Assembly (NCBI GenBank): GCA_002703245.1
Contig: NZTV01000067.1
Coordinates: 1-32,182 of the forward strand
Direction: 5' to 3'
DNA: 32,182 nt
Source: Microbacterium sp.
Lineage (GTDB): Bacteria; Actinomycetota; Actinomycetes; Actinomycetales; Microbacteriaceae
Shown: piece after piece, positions 6,493 to 14,869 of the stretch
Layout: each line of letters begins with the position of its first letter
Numbering within the stretch: the first letter of the stretch is position 1
Position numbers and translations under genes: made by a program
Notes under the pieces: model-generated
Database searches by the model: none
Told to the model about the DNA's origin: nothing
The model's input: the letters and a program-made list of their open reading frames with translations, nothing else

Positions 6493-8036
6493 ATGAGCGG
6501 CGACGAGCAGCGGGAGGCGGATGCCCTCCGCACGCGCGAACTCGTCGACGAGGCGCGTCGGTTCCGGGCTCTCGCGGCATACGCCTTGGCCGAGCTCGAG
6601 CGTACGCATGCGGACGCGTATGAGCTGGCGCAGGAGCAGACCGAGCGGCTCCGTGACGCGTCGACGCGGGAGCGGGAGATGCCGTTGCGGTCGATGGCCG
6701 CGGAACTCGCCGTCGACGCCAGGGTGAACGACCGCACGCTGCAGACGCAGCTGTTCGAGGCGCACCGCACGGTGACGCAGTACGCGGCGACGTGGGAGGC
6801 GTGGCGGGACGGGCGATTGTCTCGCGCGCACGTGCGCGTGATCGTCGACGGTGGCGCCGGGTTGCCCGACGACGAGGCGCGTGCCGCGTATGAGCACGAC
6901 GTGCTGGCCTACGCACAGACGACGTCTGCGGCGCGGTTGCGGTCCTACGCCGAACAGGTCGCTGAGAAGCACAACCCGGCGACGATGCAGGAACGCCACG
7001 ATGAGGCCGTGCAGAGCCGACGGTATGGGTGGAAGACCTCAGCGACGGCATGTCGATGCTCGGCGCGATCGGCCCCTCGGTCGAGGTGCATGGGGTGTAC
7101 GACCGGTTGACCCGGCAGGGGAAGGCGGTCAAAGCCGCCGACCGGATCGCGCGGCGCGAAGCCGCGGAACGGGACGCCGGTTCGGCTGCGGCGTGTGACG
7201 GGCTTGAGGGTGTCGGAGTCGAGGGTGTCGGGCTTGGCGGTGGGGCCGAGCAGGGTGGAGCGGGGTGGGAGTGCTCGGGGCCAGGTGGCGAGGCGGACTC
7301 AGGCGCGGGCTCTGGCGTGCCGGACATCGGGGACGGTGAGAGTGTCGCTGGGCCTCGCACGATTGATGGTCGCGATGCGGGTGAGGAGTTGTGGTTCGAC
7401 CAGCGGAGCCTGGATGAGATCCGCACCGACCTGTTGTTCGACATGATGCTCACCTCCACCCCGTCCGTGGACACCACCAGCGGAACGGTCGAGGGTGGGT
7501 TGGGGGCGATCCGAGCGCACGTGCAGGTGACCGTGCCGGCGACGACCCTCGCCGGGACCACCGCCGGGGGCGCTGAACTCGACGGGAAGTGCGCGGTAGA
7601 CCCGGAGACGGCGAAGATCCTCACCGGCAACGCACCCGGCTTCGACCGGGTCTTCCTCGACCCCATCGGTGGGGCGGTTCTGGCTGTGGATCGGCGGCAC
7701 GCGACGGCGGCGCAGAAACGGTACCTGATGGCCCGGGACGTGCGGTGCCGGTTCCCCGGATGTCGGAGACCCGCACGGGATTGTGAATGGGATCACCGGG
7801 AGGACTATGCCCTCGGCGGGAAAACCGACGTCGAGAACCTCGGGGCGTACTGCAAACGACACCACACGCTGAAACACGCCGCGGGCTGGACCGTCGTCCA
7901 ACACCCCGGCGGGCGGCTGCAGTTCACCGCGCCCTCCGGGTTGGCATACGCGGACGACCCACCACCACGGGTGGTGTTCATCCCCGACCCGCCACTCCAG
8001 CCGGGGTCGCCAGCGGTCATAGCCGCCCCGTTCTGA
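6493..8036 (+). pseudogene. DUF222/HNH endonuclease (13E12 type), copy A, frameshifted
   Basis: The ATG at 6493 (MSGDEQREADALRTRELVDE) opens a DUF222 domain that runs in frame to about 7022. One base is then missing: reading CGG at 7021-7023 and shifting back one base restores VWVEDLSDGMSMLGAIGPS, matching intact copy B. The second half (GTG at 7029 to the stop at 8036) keeps a full HNH domain with CRFPGCRRPARDCEWDH and CKRHHTLKH. Family members are putative HNH DNases repeated in actinobacterial genomes. A sequencing error or programmed frameshift cannot be excluded, but no slippery heptamer is evident. The Gly-rich linker (about 7170-7380) differs completely from copy B. Confidence 0.85.
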
Positions 8037-8247
8037 CCCGTGCTGCTAGTCGGTGCCGTCGTCGTCACTGCCGGCGTCGCCTGGCCCCGGTAGCGATGCG
8101 CCCAGCGGTCCTCCGACCGGAGCACCTCGCGTGAGCCTGAGGTCGGTCGGGGCCGCCCAAGCTGCGTTGACGTGCAAATTCATGAAGTCGTAACAAGCTC
8201 GGCCTGACCGTTCGGCGAGGCCGCAGCCGTGTGCGTTTGGACGCGAA
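8037..8247. other. Spacer between HNH copy A and the operator region, no gene seen
   Basis: No convincing coding region, tRNA or known RNA fold is visible here. The minus-strand frame that stays open over it has no recognisable family features and crosses into the signal-peptide region of the next gene. Confidence 0.4.
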
Positions 8248-8267
8248 ATGTTCAGTTGAACATGTTC
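8248..8267. promoter_or_regulatory. Overlapping palindromic operator, probable DeoR-type regulator site
   Basis: ATGTTCAGTTGAACAT (8248-8263) is a perfect inverted repeat with 7-bp arms. It overlaps GAACATGTTC (8258-8267), a perfect 10-bp palindrome, so three half-sites sit in 20 bp. It lies about 200 bp before the first gene of the transporter operon, which encodes its own DeoR-family protein. It is not a standard LexA box, because the GAAC/GTTC halves are 2 rather than 4 bp apart. A TACATT at 8359-8364 may be the -10 of the operon promoter. Confidence 0.5.
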
Positions 8268-8460
8268 TCCAAGGCGCCCGAAACAGGGGCGAAACATGTG
8301 CGTTTTGTCGACCTTCCATGATGGCCGGGCGGGCGTGGAACAAGCCCTCGGACGCCCATACATTGGGGCCTGCGATCCACACCTGTTCGAAGCGACGCCC
8401 CCGATGCCGCACTCGAACATCCCGAGCCCACCCGCCCGTTCTGTGAAAGGAACACTCGTC

Positions 8461-9519
8461 ATGCGCACTAGAACATCTCGACTCAGCACCCTCCTCGTCG
8501 GAGTGGCGGCCGCGTCCGTCGCCCTCGCCGGCTGCACCAGCTCGTCCGACACCGACACCTCCGACAGCGAAGAGACGTCGTCGTCGTGGGTGGGCGCCGG
8601 CAAGGACGCCTCGGAGCTCACGTTCGCCACCAACGTGAAGTCCATGGCCTTCGATTGGTTCGTGCGGATGGCCGAAGGCGTCGACGAGTTCGGTGCCGAC
8701 ACCGGCGTCACCGTCTACACGCAGGGCCCCTCGCAGGCCGACGCCGCCCAGCAGGTGCAGCTGGCCCAAGACCAGATCGCGCAGGGAATCGACGCTCTCG
8801 TCGCCGTGCCGATCGACGTGTCGAGCATGGAACCCGTGTTCGAGCAGGCTCTCGACGAGGGCATCGTCGTCATCACTCACGAGGCGGCCACCGTCGAGAA
8901 TGCCGTGTGGGACGTCGAGGCCTTCAGCGACGTCGCCTACGGCGAGCACCTCATGCAAGAGCTGGCCACCCGCATGGACGAGACCGGACAGTACGCCGTG
9001 TTCGTCGGCAGTCTCGACTCGGCCGCGCAGAACATCTGGATGGACGCCGCGATCGAGTACCAGGAGGAGAACTACCCCGACATGGAACTCGTCGGCGACC
9101 GCCAGGCCACCGGCAGCGACCAGAGCACCGCCTACAGCCAGATGAACCAGCTGATGCAGACCTACCCCGAGATCGGCGGCATGATCGGCGGCGACGCCTA
9201 CGACGTGGTCGGTGCCGGGCAGGCCATCGAAGAAGCCGGCTTGAGCGACGACATCGTCGCCATCGGCACCAGCATCAAGGCCTACGCCGAAGACCTCATC
9301 CGTTCGGGTGCCGTCGACTTCATCTCCAGCTGGGACCCGGCGATCACCGGCTACGCGGCCAACCAGGTCGCCCTGATGGTCATCGAGGGCGAAGAGATCT
9401 CCGAAGGCATGGACCTCGGTGTCGCCGGCTTCGAGTCGATCGTCATCGACGGCAAGGTCATCATGGGCTCCGCCTGGAACGACGTGACGCTCGAGAACAT
9501 CGACACCGTCGCATTCTGA
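8461..9519 (+). CDS. Sugar-type ABC transporter substrate-binding lipoprotein (LsrB/RhaS-like)
   Basis: A 352-residue exported solute-binding protein. The signal peptide ends in a lipobox LAGC with the lipidated Cys at residue 25, and an acidic, Ser-rich linker (SSSDTDTSDSEETSSS) follows. The mature part is a type-1 periplasmic-binding fold: LTFATNVKSMAFDWFVRMAE, then DQIAQGIDALVAVPIDVSSM, GMIGGDAYDVVGAGQAIEEA and the C-terminal hinge VDFISSWDPAITGYAANQVA. This arrangement is closest to the LsrB (autoinducer-2) and RhaS (rhamnose) binding proteins. The ATG is preceded by AAAGGA at 8446-8451. It heads the operon and is set apart from the ATPase by a strong hairpin. The ligand cannot be assigned. 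Confidence 0.88.
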   Translation: MRTRTSRLSTLLVGVAAASVALAGCTSSSDTDTSDSEETSSSWVGAGKDASELTFATNVKSMAFDWFVRMAEGVDEFGADTGVTVYTQGPSQADAAQQVQLAQDQIAQGIDALVAVPIDVSSMEPVFEQALDEGIVVITHEAATVENAVWDVEAFSDVAYGEHLMQELATRMDETGQYAVFVGSLDSAAQNIWMDAAIEYQEENYPDMELVGDRQATGSDQSTAYSQMNQLMQTYPEIGGMIGGDAYDVVGAGQAIEEAGLSDDIVAIGTSIKAYAEDLIRSGAVDFISSWDPAITGYAANQVALMVIEGEEISEGMDLGVAGFESIVIDGKVIMGSAWNDVTLENIDTVAF

Positions 9520-9547
9520 CCCCCGCTGCCGGTATCACCGGCGCCTC

Positions 9548-9576
9548 GGTGCCCGGGGCCTTCGGCCCCGGGCACC
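9548..9576 (+). terminator. Strong intercistronic hairpin between binding protein and ATPase genes
   Basis: GGTGCCCGGGGCC (9548-9560) pairs perfectly with GGCCCCGGGCACC (9564-9576) around a TTC loop, giving 13 G/C-rich base pairs. There is no T-run after it. In solute-binding-protein operons such hairpins typically cause partial termination or protect the upstream mRNA, leaving more binding protein than transporter. I infer that role here. Confidence 0.7.
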
Positions 9577-9601
9577 CCCCCCACCCCGCACAGGAGACAC
9601 C

Positions 9602-11098
9602 ATGGCTGCACCGATCGTCGCCCTCGCAGACGTCGGCAAAGACTTCGCAGGCGTCCGCGCCCTGCACGGCGTAGACCTCTCGATCGAACCGGGGGAGATC
9701 TGCTGCCTCTGCGGAGAGAACGGTTCCGGCAAGTCCACCCTCATCAAGATCATCGCCGGCGTGCACGCGCCGACCACGGGCACCGTCGCGCTCGATGGTG
9801 AAACCCGCGACAGTCTGTCGTCCACCGACTCCCTCCGGGCCGGCGTGCGGGTGATCTATCAAGACTTCTCGCTGTTCCCCAACCTCACCGTTGCCGAGAA
9901 CATCGCCTTCACGCGCGAAGTCGCCGGCCGCATCGGATTCGTCAGCCGTACCCGGCAACGCGCAGCAGCACAAGAAGCCCTCGGCCGCATGAATGTCGAC
10001 GTCGACGTCGACCGACTCGCGGGAGAGCTCAACATGGTCGACCGTCAGCTGGTCGCCATCGCATCCGCCCTCGCGAGCGACGCGCGGCTGATCATCATGG
10101 ACGAGCCCACCACGGCGCTGTCGCAGCGCGAAGTGGCTGCCCTCCTCGACGTCGTCAAGGCGCTCAAAGCCGACGGTGTCTCCACGCTCTTCGTCAGCCA
10201 CAAACTCGACGAGGTCGCCGAGATCAGTGATCGAACGGTCGTCCTCCGCAACGGGGAGAAGACCGCAGACCGTCCCGCCGCCGAGTTCGACCGCGAGGCC
10301 CTTGTCGCCGCGATGACTGGGAGGACCGTCGAATACGGCACCCTCTCCGTCGGCCCGGTGGCCGCTGACGCACCCATCGTGCTCGATGTCGCATCGCTCG
10401 CGCGTGCCGGCTCCTTCGACGGCGTGGACCTCACCATCCGCGCCGGCGAAGTCCTCGGCATCACCGGGCTGCTCGGATCCGGCCGGAACGACCTCGCCCT
10501 CAGCCTCTTCGGCCTCCTTCCTGCTGACAGCGGCACCGTCACCGTCGACGGTCGAGTCGTGCAGCTCAGAACCGTCCAAGACGCGCTCGATGCCGGCATC
10601 GGGCTCGTCCCCGAAGACCGCCTCACCGAGGGCCTGTTCCTCGACCACTCGATCGGCGACAACATCGTCATCAGAACCATCGACAAGCTGACCGGCGCAC
10701 TCGGGTTCACCAGCCCGACCAAGATGAAGGACGCAGCCTGGCGCTGGGTCGACGAACTCTCCGTCAAGACCCCCACGATCTCCCAACCGGTCTCCACCCT
10801 CTCCGGGGGCAACCAGCAACGCGTCGTGCTTGCGAAGTGGCTCTCGGCCGAACCTCGGGTTCTGATCCTCTGCGGGCCCACCGTCGGGGTCGACATCGGC
10901 TCGAAACGCCAGATCCTCGACCTCCTGGGAACCCTCGCCGCAACAGGAATGGCGATCATCGTCATCTCCGACGACGTCCCCGAACTCCTCGACGTGTGCC
11001 ACAGCATCGCTTTGATGAGCGAGGGGCGCATCGAGCGGAGATTCGACCGTGCCGCGATCACGGAGGCCGAGCTCAACACGCTCCTGATGTCTGCATGA
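9602..11098 (+). CDS. Sugar ABC transporter ATP-binding protein with two ABC domains (RbsA/LsrA-like)
   Basis: A 498-residue tandem ATPase that would energise the two permeases. The first domain has Walker A GENGSGKST near residue 41, a signature region in the degenerate LNMVDRQLVAIASAL form, and Walker B LIIMDEPTTAL. The second has a degenerate Walker A (GLLGSGRNDLAL), a proper LSGGNQQRVVLAKWL signature, and VLILCGPTVGVDIGSK where VLILDEPT would be expected. The second site therefore lacks the Asp-Glu pair and probably does not hydrolyse ATP. The gene overlaps the first permease by four bases (ATGA). Confidence 0.93.
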   Translation: MAAPIVALADVGKDFAGVRALHGVDLSIEPGEICCLCGENGSGKSTLIKIIAGVHAPTTGTVALDGETRDSLSSTDSLRAGVRVIYQDFSLFPNLTVAENIAFTREVAGRIGFVSRTRQRAAAQEALGRMNVDVDVDRLAGELNMVDRQLVAIASALASDARLIIMDEPTTALSQREVAALLDVVKALKADGVSTLFVSHKLDEVAEISDRTVVLRNGEKTADRPAAEFDREALVAAMTGRTVEYGTLSVGPVAADAPIVLDVASLARAGSFDGVDLTIRAGEVLGITGLLGSGRNDLALSLFGLLPADSGTVTVDGRVVQLRTVQDALDAGIGLVPEDRLTEGLFLDHSIGDNIVIRTIDKLTGALGFTSPTKMKDAAWRWVDELSVKTPTISQPVSTLSGGNQQRVVLAKWLSAEPRVLILCGPTVGVDIGSKRQILDLLGTLAATGMAIIVISDDVPELLDVCHSIALMSEGRIERRFDRAAITEAELNTLLMSA

Positions 11099-12138
11099 GC
11101 ACGTCCACCGCCACGCCTCGCACCACCGCGAACTCCCTCACGCCGAGCATCGGGCGCACTGTCCGCACACGCGAGTTCACGGTCTTCGTCGCCGTCCTCC
11201 TCCTCGGCGCCGTGATCACCGCGATCAACCCGGCCTTTCTGTCCTTCGGTAACCTCTTCGATCTGTCCCGCGTGCTGATCGTCTGGACGATGCTCGCGTT
11301 CGCCGCGCTCATCGTGTTGATCTCCGGCGGCGTCGACATCTCGTTCCCCGCCATCGCGAACGTCGCCGCCTACGCCATCATGGCCGGCTTTGTGAACTAT
11401 GGGATCGACGCCGGCCCGGTCCTCTCCTACTCTCTGGCCGCGGTCCTCGGCGTCGCCTTCGGGCTGCTGAACGGATTCCTCGTCGGGCGGTTCAAGGTGC
11501 CCACCCTCATCGTGACGTTGGGGACGAGCTCGCTGCTCTACGGTGGGTGCCTGCTGTTCATCGGCAGCAACTCGCTCTTCCAGATCCCGCCGGCCCTCAC
11601 CGACTTCTCGCGCGCCAGCATCGCCACCGTCGACCGTGCCAGCGGCGCCGGCACCACGAGCCTCCACCCCGTTCTGCTGCTCACCGTCGCCCTCGGCGTC
11701 ATCGTCTGGCTTGTGCTCTCACGCACCGCGCTCGGACGGAAGGTCTACGCGCTGGGCGGAAACGCTGCCGTCCTCGAACGCAGCGGCACAAACGTCCGCC
11801 GCCTGCAGCTCGCGGTCTACGGCGCCGCAGGCGGGCTGGCCGCCATCGCCGGCGTCACCGAAGTCATCCTCACCCGCAACGCCAACCCGGTATCGCTGCA
11901 AGGCGACGAACTCGTCGTCATCGCCGCCGTCGTCATCGGAGGGGCGTCGATCGTCGGTGGTCGCGGTTCAGTGATGGGTGCCGTCCTCGGCGTGCTGCTC
12001 ATCGGCATCGTCCAGAACTCCCTCGTGCTGGTCGGAGTGCCCGCCGTCTGGCAGCAGGTCGCAGTGGGGGTCGTGCTGATCATCGGCACCGTCGTGCCCG
12101 CCATCCGTGAGCGCAGACAGAAAGGTGGCCTCGCATGA
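11095..12138 (+). CDS. ABC transporter permease 1 (RbsC/LsrC-like)
   Basis: A 347-residue hydrophobic protein of the BPD_transp_2 (PF02653) family. After a soluble N-terminus of about 28 residues it has roughly eight to ten membrane spans, including FTVFVAVLLLGAVITAINPA and TMLAFAALIVLISGGVDISF. The LISGGVDIS and GRFKVPTLIVTLGT segments are hallmarks of sugar-type permeases, as is the late VVIGGASIVGGRGSVMGAVL coupling region. The ATG at 11095 overlaps the ATPase stop; the open frame upstream of it lies inside the ATPase gene. It pairs with the next gene as a heterodimeric channel. Confidence 0.9.
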   Translation: MSTSTATPRTTANSLTPSIGRTVRTREFTVFVAVLLLGAVITAINPAFLSFGNLFDLSRVLIVWTMLAFAALIVLISGGVDISFPAIANVAAYAIMAGFVNYGIDAGPVLSYSLAAVLGVAFGLLNGFLVGRFKVPTLIVTLGTSSLLYGGCLLFIGSNSLFQIPPALTDFSRASIATVDRASGAGTTSLHPVLLLTVALGVIVWLVLSRTALGRKVYALGGNAAVLERSGTNVRRLQLAVYGAAGGLAAIAGVTEVILTRNANPVSLQGDELVVIAAVVIGGASIVGGRGSVMGAVLGVLLIGIVQNSLVLVGVPAVWQQVAVGVVLIIGTVVPAIRERRQKGGLA

Positions 12139-13238
12139 GCCCCGAACAACAGCGTGAGTCGACGCTCCTTCATCGCGTGCGATCCCTCCGACTCTGGCCG
12201 AAGGACCGCCACATCGGACTGCTCCTCGCCGTCGTCCTCATCACGTTCGTCTCCCTCAGCACCCTGCGCCCGGACACCTTCGCCAGCGGGCGAAACCTCA
12301 CCTCGATGGCGTTGCAGGTCTCCGACCTCGGCGTCCTCGCGTTGGCGATGATGCTCGCCATGATCATCGGCGGAATCGACCTGAGCATCACGGCGACAGC
12401 GAACCTGTCCGCCATCTCCTCGGCGCTGGTCATGGCCCACCTCACAGCGAGCGCGGTTCCCGGCGGCCCGACCACGATGATCGGCGTGACCGTCGCGCTC
12501 GGCGTCGGGTTGCTGTGCGGGATCGTCAACGGGCTCCTCGTGGGATACGCCGGCGTGCCGGCCATCCTCGCGACCCTCGCAACCCTCACCCTGTTCTCGG
12601 GATTCGCGACGGTCCTCACCGGAGGCGTGTCGATCTACGGCTTCCCCGACGAACTCACCGCGTTCGGCACCGCCGGCATCGCGTACATCCCGCTGCCGAC
12701 CCTGCTGTTCGCGGTGGTCGCCGTCGTCGTCTTCCTGCTCCTCACGCGCACGCCGCTGGGGTTGCGGATGTACCTCGTCGGCGCCAACCCACGCGCCACC
12801 GCCTTCTCCGGGGTGCGGAACGGCCGTGTCGTGCTCTCGACATACATCGCCACCGGGCTCCTCTCGGCGATCGCGGGCGTCATCGTGATGGCACGGACCG
12901 ACTCGGCGAACCCGAACTACGGATCCAGCTACATCCTCGTCACGATCCTCGTCGTCGTGCTCGGCGGGGTCTCCGTCGCCGGAGGAAGCGGGCGGGTATC
13001 GGGCGTGGTGATCGCCGTCATCCTGCTGCAACTGCTCTCCACCGGGCTCAACATGCTCCTGGTCGGCGTCACGAGCGGCAGCAACTTCGTGCGCGACCTG
13101 GCATGGGGTGCCGTGCTCCTGATCGTGCTCGCCGTCTCGGGGCGCAGCGCCCTTCGCCGGCCACGCAGAGCCAAGAAAGCGACCGGGGCGCCCACCACCG
13201 AACCGCGCGACTCGGCCCCCGCGGAGGTGTCGCGATGA
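12135..13238 (+). CDS. ABC transporter permease 2 (RbsC/LsrD-like)
   Basis: A 367-residue membrane protein of the same family as its neighbour, starting at an ATGA overlap. Diagnostic segments are AMMLAMIIGGIDLSITATAN, GYAGVPAILATLATLTLFSG and ILVVVLGGVSVAGGSGRVSG. The C-terminus is a basic cytoplasmic tail (RRPRRAKK) ending EVSR. Two different permeases with one double ATPase is the LsrA/LsrC/LsrD arrangement. It overlaps the DeoR gene by four bases, so transporter and regulator are made together. Confidence 0.9.
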   Translation: MSPEQQRESTLLHRVRSLRLWPKDRHIGLLLAVVLITFVSLSTLRPDTFASGRNLTSMALQVSDLGVLALAMMLAMIIGGIDLSITATANLSAISSALVMAHLTASAVPGGPTTMIGVTVALGVGLLCGIVNGLLVGYAGVPAILATLATLTLFSGFATVLTGGVSIYGFPDELTAFGTAGIAYIPLPTLLFAVVAVVVFLLLTRTPLGLRMYLVGANPRATAFSGVRNGRVVLSTYIATGLLSAIAGVIVMARTDSANPNYGSSYILVTILVVVLGGVSVAGGSGRVSGVVIAVILLQLLSTGLNMLLVGVTSGSNFVRDLAWGAVLLIVLAVSGRSALRRPRRAKKATGAPTTEPRDSAPAEVSR

Positions 13239-14026
13239 AGAGTGGCACCCGCCGGTCGCTGCTCCTGCAGCAACTGGACGAGACCGGTTCGGTCAGCGTC
13301 ACCGCCGCGAGCGAGCGGTTCCAGGTCTCGCCGATGACGATCCGTCGCGACCTGCTCGAACTGGAGCGTGCCGGACTCGCCCGGCGCGTGCACGGAGGAG
13401 CGGTCGTCGGACGCGGCCGAAGCTACGAACCCCCCATCTTGTTGCGCGAGTCGGAGTTCGCCGACCAGAAGGACGCGATCGCGCGCGCTGCGGTCGGCCT
13501 CGTCGCGCAGGGCGACTCGCTCGCGTTGGACACCGGGTCCACCTGCCTCCGGATCGCCGAGCACCTCTCCGGGCAACGCAACCTCACCATCGTCACACCC
13601 TCCCTCCGTGTCGCCCGGGCCTTGAGTGAAGAGCCCGACATGCGCGTGATCGTCAGCGGCGGTGTCGTGAGGGTCGGTGAAGAGTCGCTCACCGGCGAAC
13701 TGGCCGCCCATGCGTTCGAGCAACTGAGCGTCGACCGCGTCATGCTCGCCGTCGCCGGCATCGACGGCGACTTCGGACTCTCTGACTACAACTGGGAAGA
13801 CGTGCTGGTGAAGAAAGCGATGATCCGCAGTGCGAAAGAAGTCATCGCCGTCGCCGACTCCCGCAAATTCGACCAGGTCGCCTTCTCCCGCATCGCCGGG
13901 CTCGAAGCGATCTCGACCCTGGTCACCGACCGTCTCCCCGAAGGCCCACTCCGGGCGCGCCTGAACGATGCGGGAGTGACGGTCATCGTCGCCCCGCAGA
14001 AGAACACAAACCTGCACGCCGTCTGA
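13235..14026 (+). CDS. DeoR-family transcriptional regulator
   Basis: A 263-residue regulator. The N-terminal winged helix-turn-helix (about residues 5-57) contains VTAASERFQVSPMTIRRDLL and the wing LARRVHGGAVV typical of DeoR proteins. The rest is a DeoRC sugar-phosphate sensor domain with LALDTGSTCLRIAEHL, VIVSGGVVRVGEESLTGELA and the ending TLVTDRLPEG. Such proteins usually repress their operon and release DNA on binding a phosphorylated intermediate. The FGGY kinase at the end of the same operon would make such a ligand. The likely target is the palindrome at 8248-8267. Confidence 0.92.
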   Translation: MKSGTRRSLLLQQLDETGSVSVTAASERFQVSPMTIRRDLLELERAGLARRVHGGAVVGRGRSYEPPILLRESEFADQKDAIARAAVGLVAQGDSLALDTGSTCLRIAEHLSGQRNLTIVTPSLRVARALSEEPDMRVIVSGGVVRVGEESLTGELAAHAFEQLSVDRVMLAVAGIDGDFGLSDYNWEDVLVKKAMIRSAKEVIAVADSRKFDQVAFSRIAGLEAISTLVTDRLPEGPLRARLNDAGVTVIVAPQKNTNLHAV

Positions 14027-14059
14027 TCGACGCACGACACACGAACGAGAGAAACACAC

Positions 14060-14869
14060 ATGTCCTGGATCACAGACCTCTTCGGTACCGAAAAGCCCGT
14101 CATCGCGATGTGCCACTTCCGGGCGATGCCCGGCGACCCCGGCTACGACGCCGAGGGCGGCGTGGAGAAGGTGCTCGAAGACGCCCGCGCCGACCTGCAC
14201 GCCCTGCAGAACGGCGGCGTCGACGCCATCATGTTCTCGAACGAATCGAGCCTCCCCTACCTGCTGCAGACCCAGCGGGTCACCAGCGCCACGATGTCGC
14301 GCATCATCGGCGAACTCCACGCCGAAATCACCGTCCCCTACGGCGTCAACGTGCTGTGGGACCCGATGGCCACCATCGACACCGCCGTCGCCACCGGCGC
14401 AGGCTTCGTGCGCGAGATCTTCAGCGGCGTGTACTCGAGCGAATACGGCCTGTGGAACACGAACGCGGGGGAGACGAGCCGGCACAAGCACGCGATCGGC
14501 GGCGCCGGCATCCGTCAGCTCTACAACATCGTCCCCGAATCGGCCGCACCGCTGGCCACCCGCGACATCGCGCAGGTCGCGAAATCGACCGTGTTCAACT
14601 TCCAGCCCGACGCGCTCTGCGTCTCGGGGCTCACCGCCGGCACCGAAACCGACGCCAGCATCCTGACCGCCGTCAAGGGCGCCGTCGCAGACACCCCCGT
14701 CTTCGCCAACACCGGGGTTCGCACCACGAACGTCGCCGAGCAGCTCTCGATCGCCGACGGCGCCGTGGTCGGAACCACCTTCAAGCGCGACGGCCACATC
14801 TGGAACGAAGTCGAAGAGAAGCGCGTCGCAGAGTTCGTCGCCGCCGTGCGGGAAGTGCGCGGCCAGTGA
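14060..14869 (+). CDS. BtpA/SgcQ family TIM-barrel protein
   Basis: A 269-residue protein of the BtpA family (PF03437), close in length to E. coli SgcQ. Signature stretches include VIAMCHFRAMPGDPGYD, LQNGGVDAIMFSNESSLPYL, VPYGVNVLWDPMATIDTAVA, GAGFVREIFSGVYSSEYGLW and PVFANTGVRTTNVAEQLSIA; the last, with GAVVGTTFKRDGHIWN, resembles a phosphate-binding end of a beta/alpha barrel. BtpA was named for photosystem I biogenesis in cyanobacteria, but SgcQ homologues sit in sugar operons and are only putatively enzymes. The operon here favours a catabolic role on a phosphorylated sugar. It overlaps the next gene as GTGA. Confidence 0.85.
   Translation: MSWITDLFGTEKPVIAMCHFRAMPGDPGYDAEGGVEKVLEDARADLHALQNGGVDAIMFSNESSLPYLLQTQRVTSATMSRIIGELHAEITVPYGVNVLWDPMATIDTAVATGAGFVREIFSGVYSSEYGLWNTNAGETSRHKHAIGGAGIRQLYNIVPESAAPLATRDIAQVAKSTVFNFQPDALCVSGLTAGTETDASILTAVKGAVADTPVFANTGVRTTNVAEQLSIADGAVVGTTFKRDGHIWNEVEEKRVAEFVAAVREVRGQ

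Noticed and set aside
4920..6770. A 616-codon minus-strand frame that would extend the sigma factor N-terminally.
   Set aside because: The part upstream of 5915 is Arg/Ser/Thr/Pro-rich shadow sequence antisense to the DUF1905 and HNH genes. A normal sigma start exists at 5915.
8258..8267. GAACATGTTC as a LexA box for the transporter operon.
   Set aside because: The half-sites are separated by 2 bp, whereas LexA boxes in actinobacteria need a 4-bp centre.
8046..8711. Minus-strand frame across the spacer and the start of the binding-protein gene.
   Set aside because: No family signature, and it runs antisense to the signal peptide and lipobox of a clear gene.
9461..11002. Long minus-strand frames opposite the ATPase gene.
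   Set aside because: They are a by-product of high G+C at third positions and show acidic or Arg-rich low-complexity sequence without any domain.
14110..14865. The upstream half of the long frame leading into the M29 gene.
   Set aside because: It is an Arg/His-rich shadow of the BtpA-like gene; the GTG at 14866 gives the standard M29 length.
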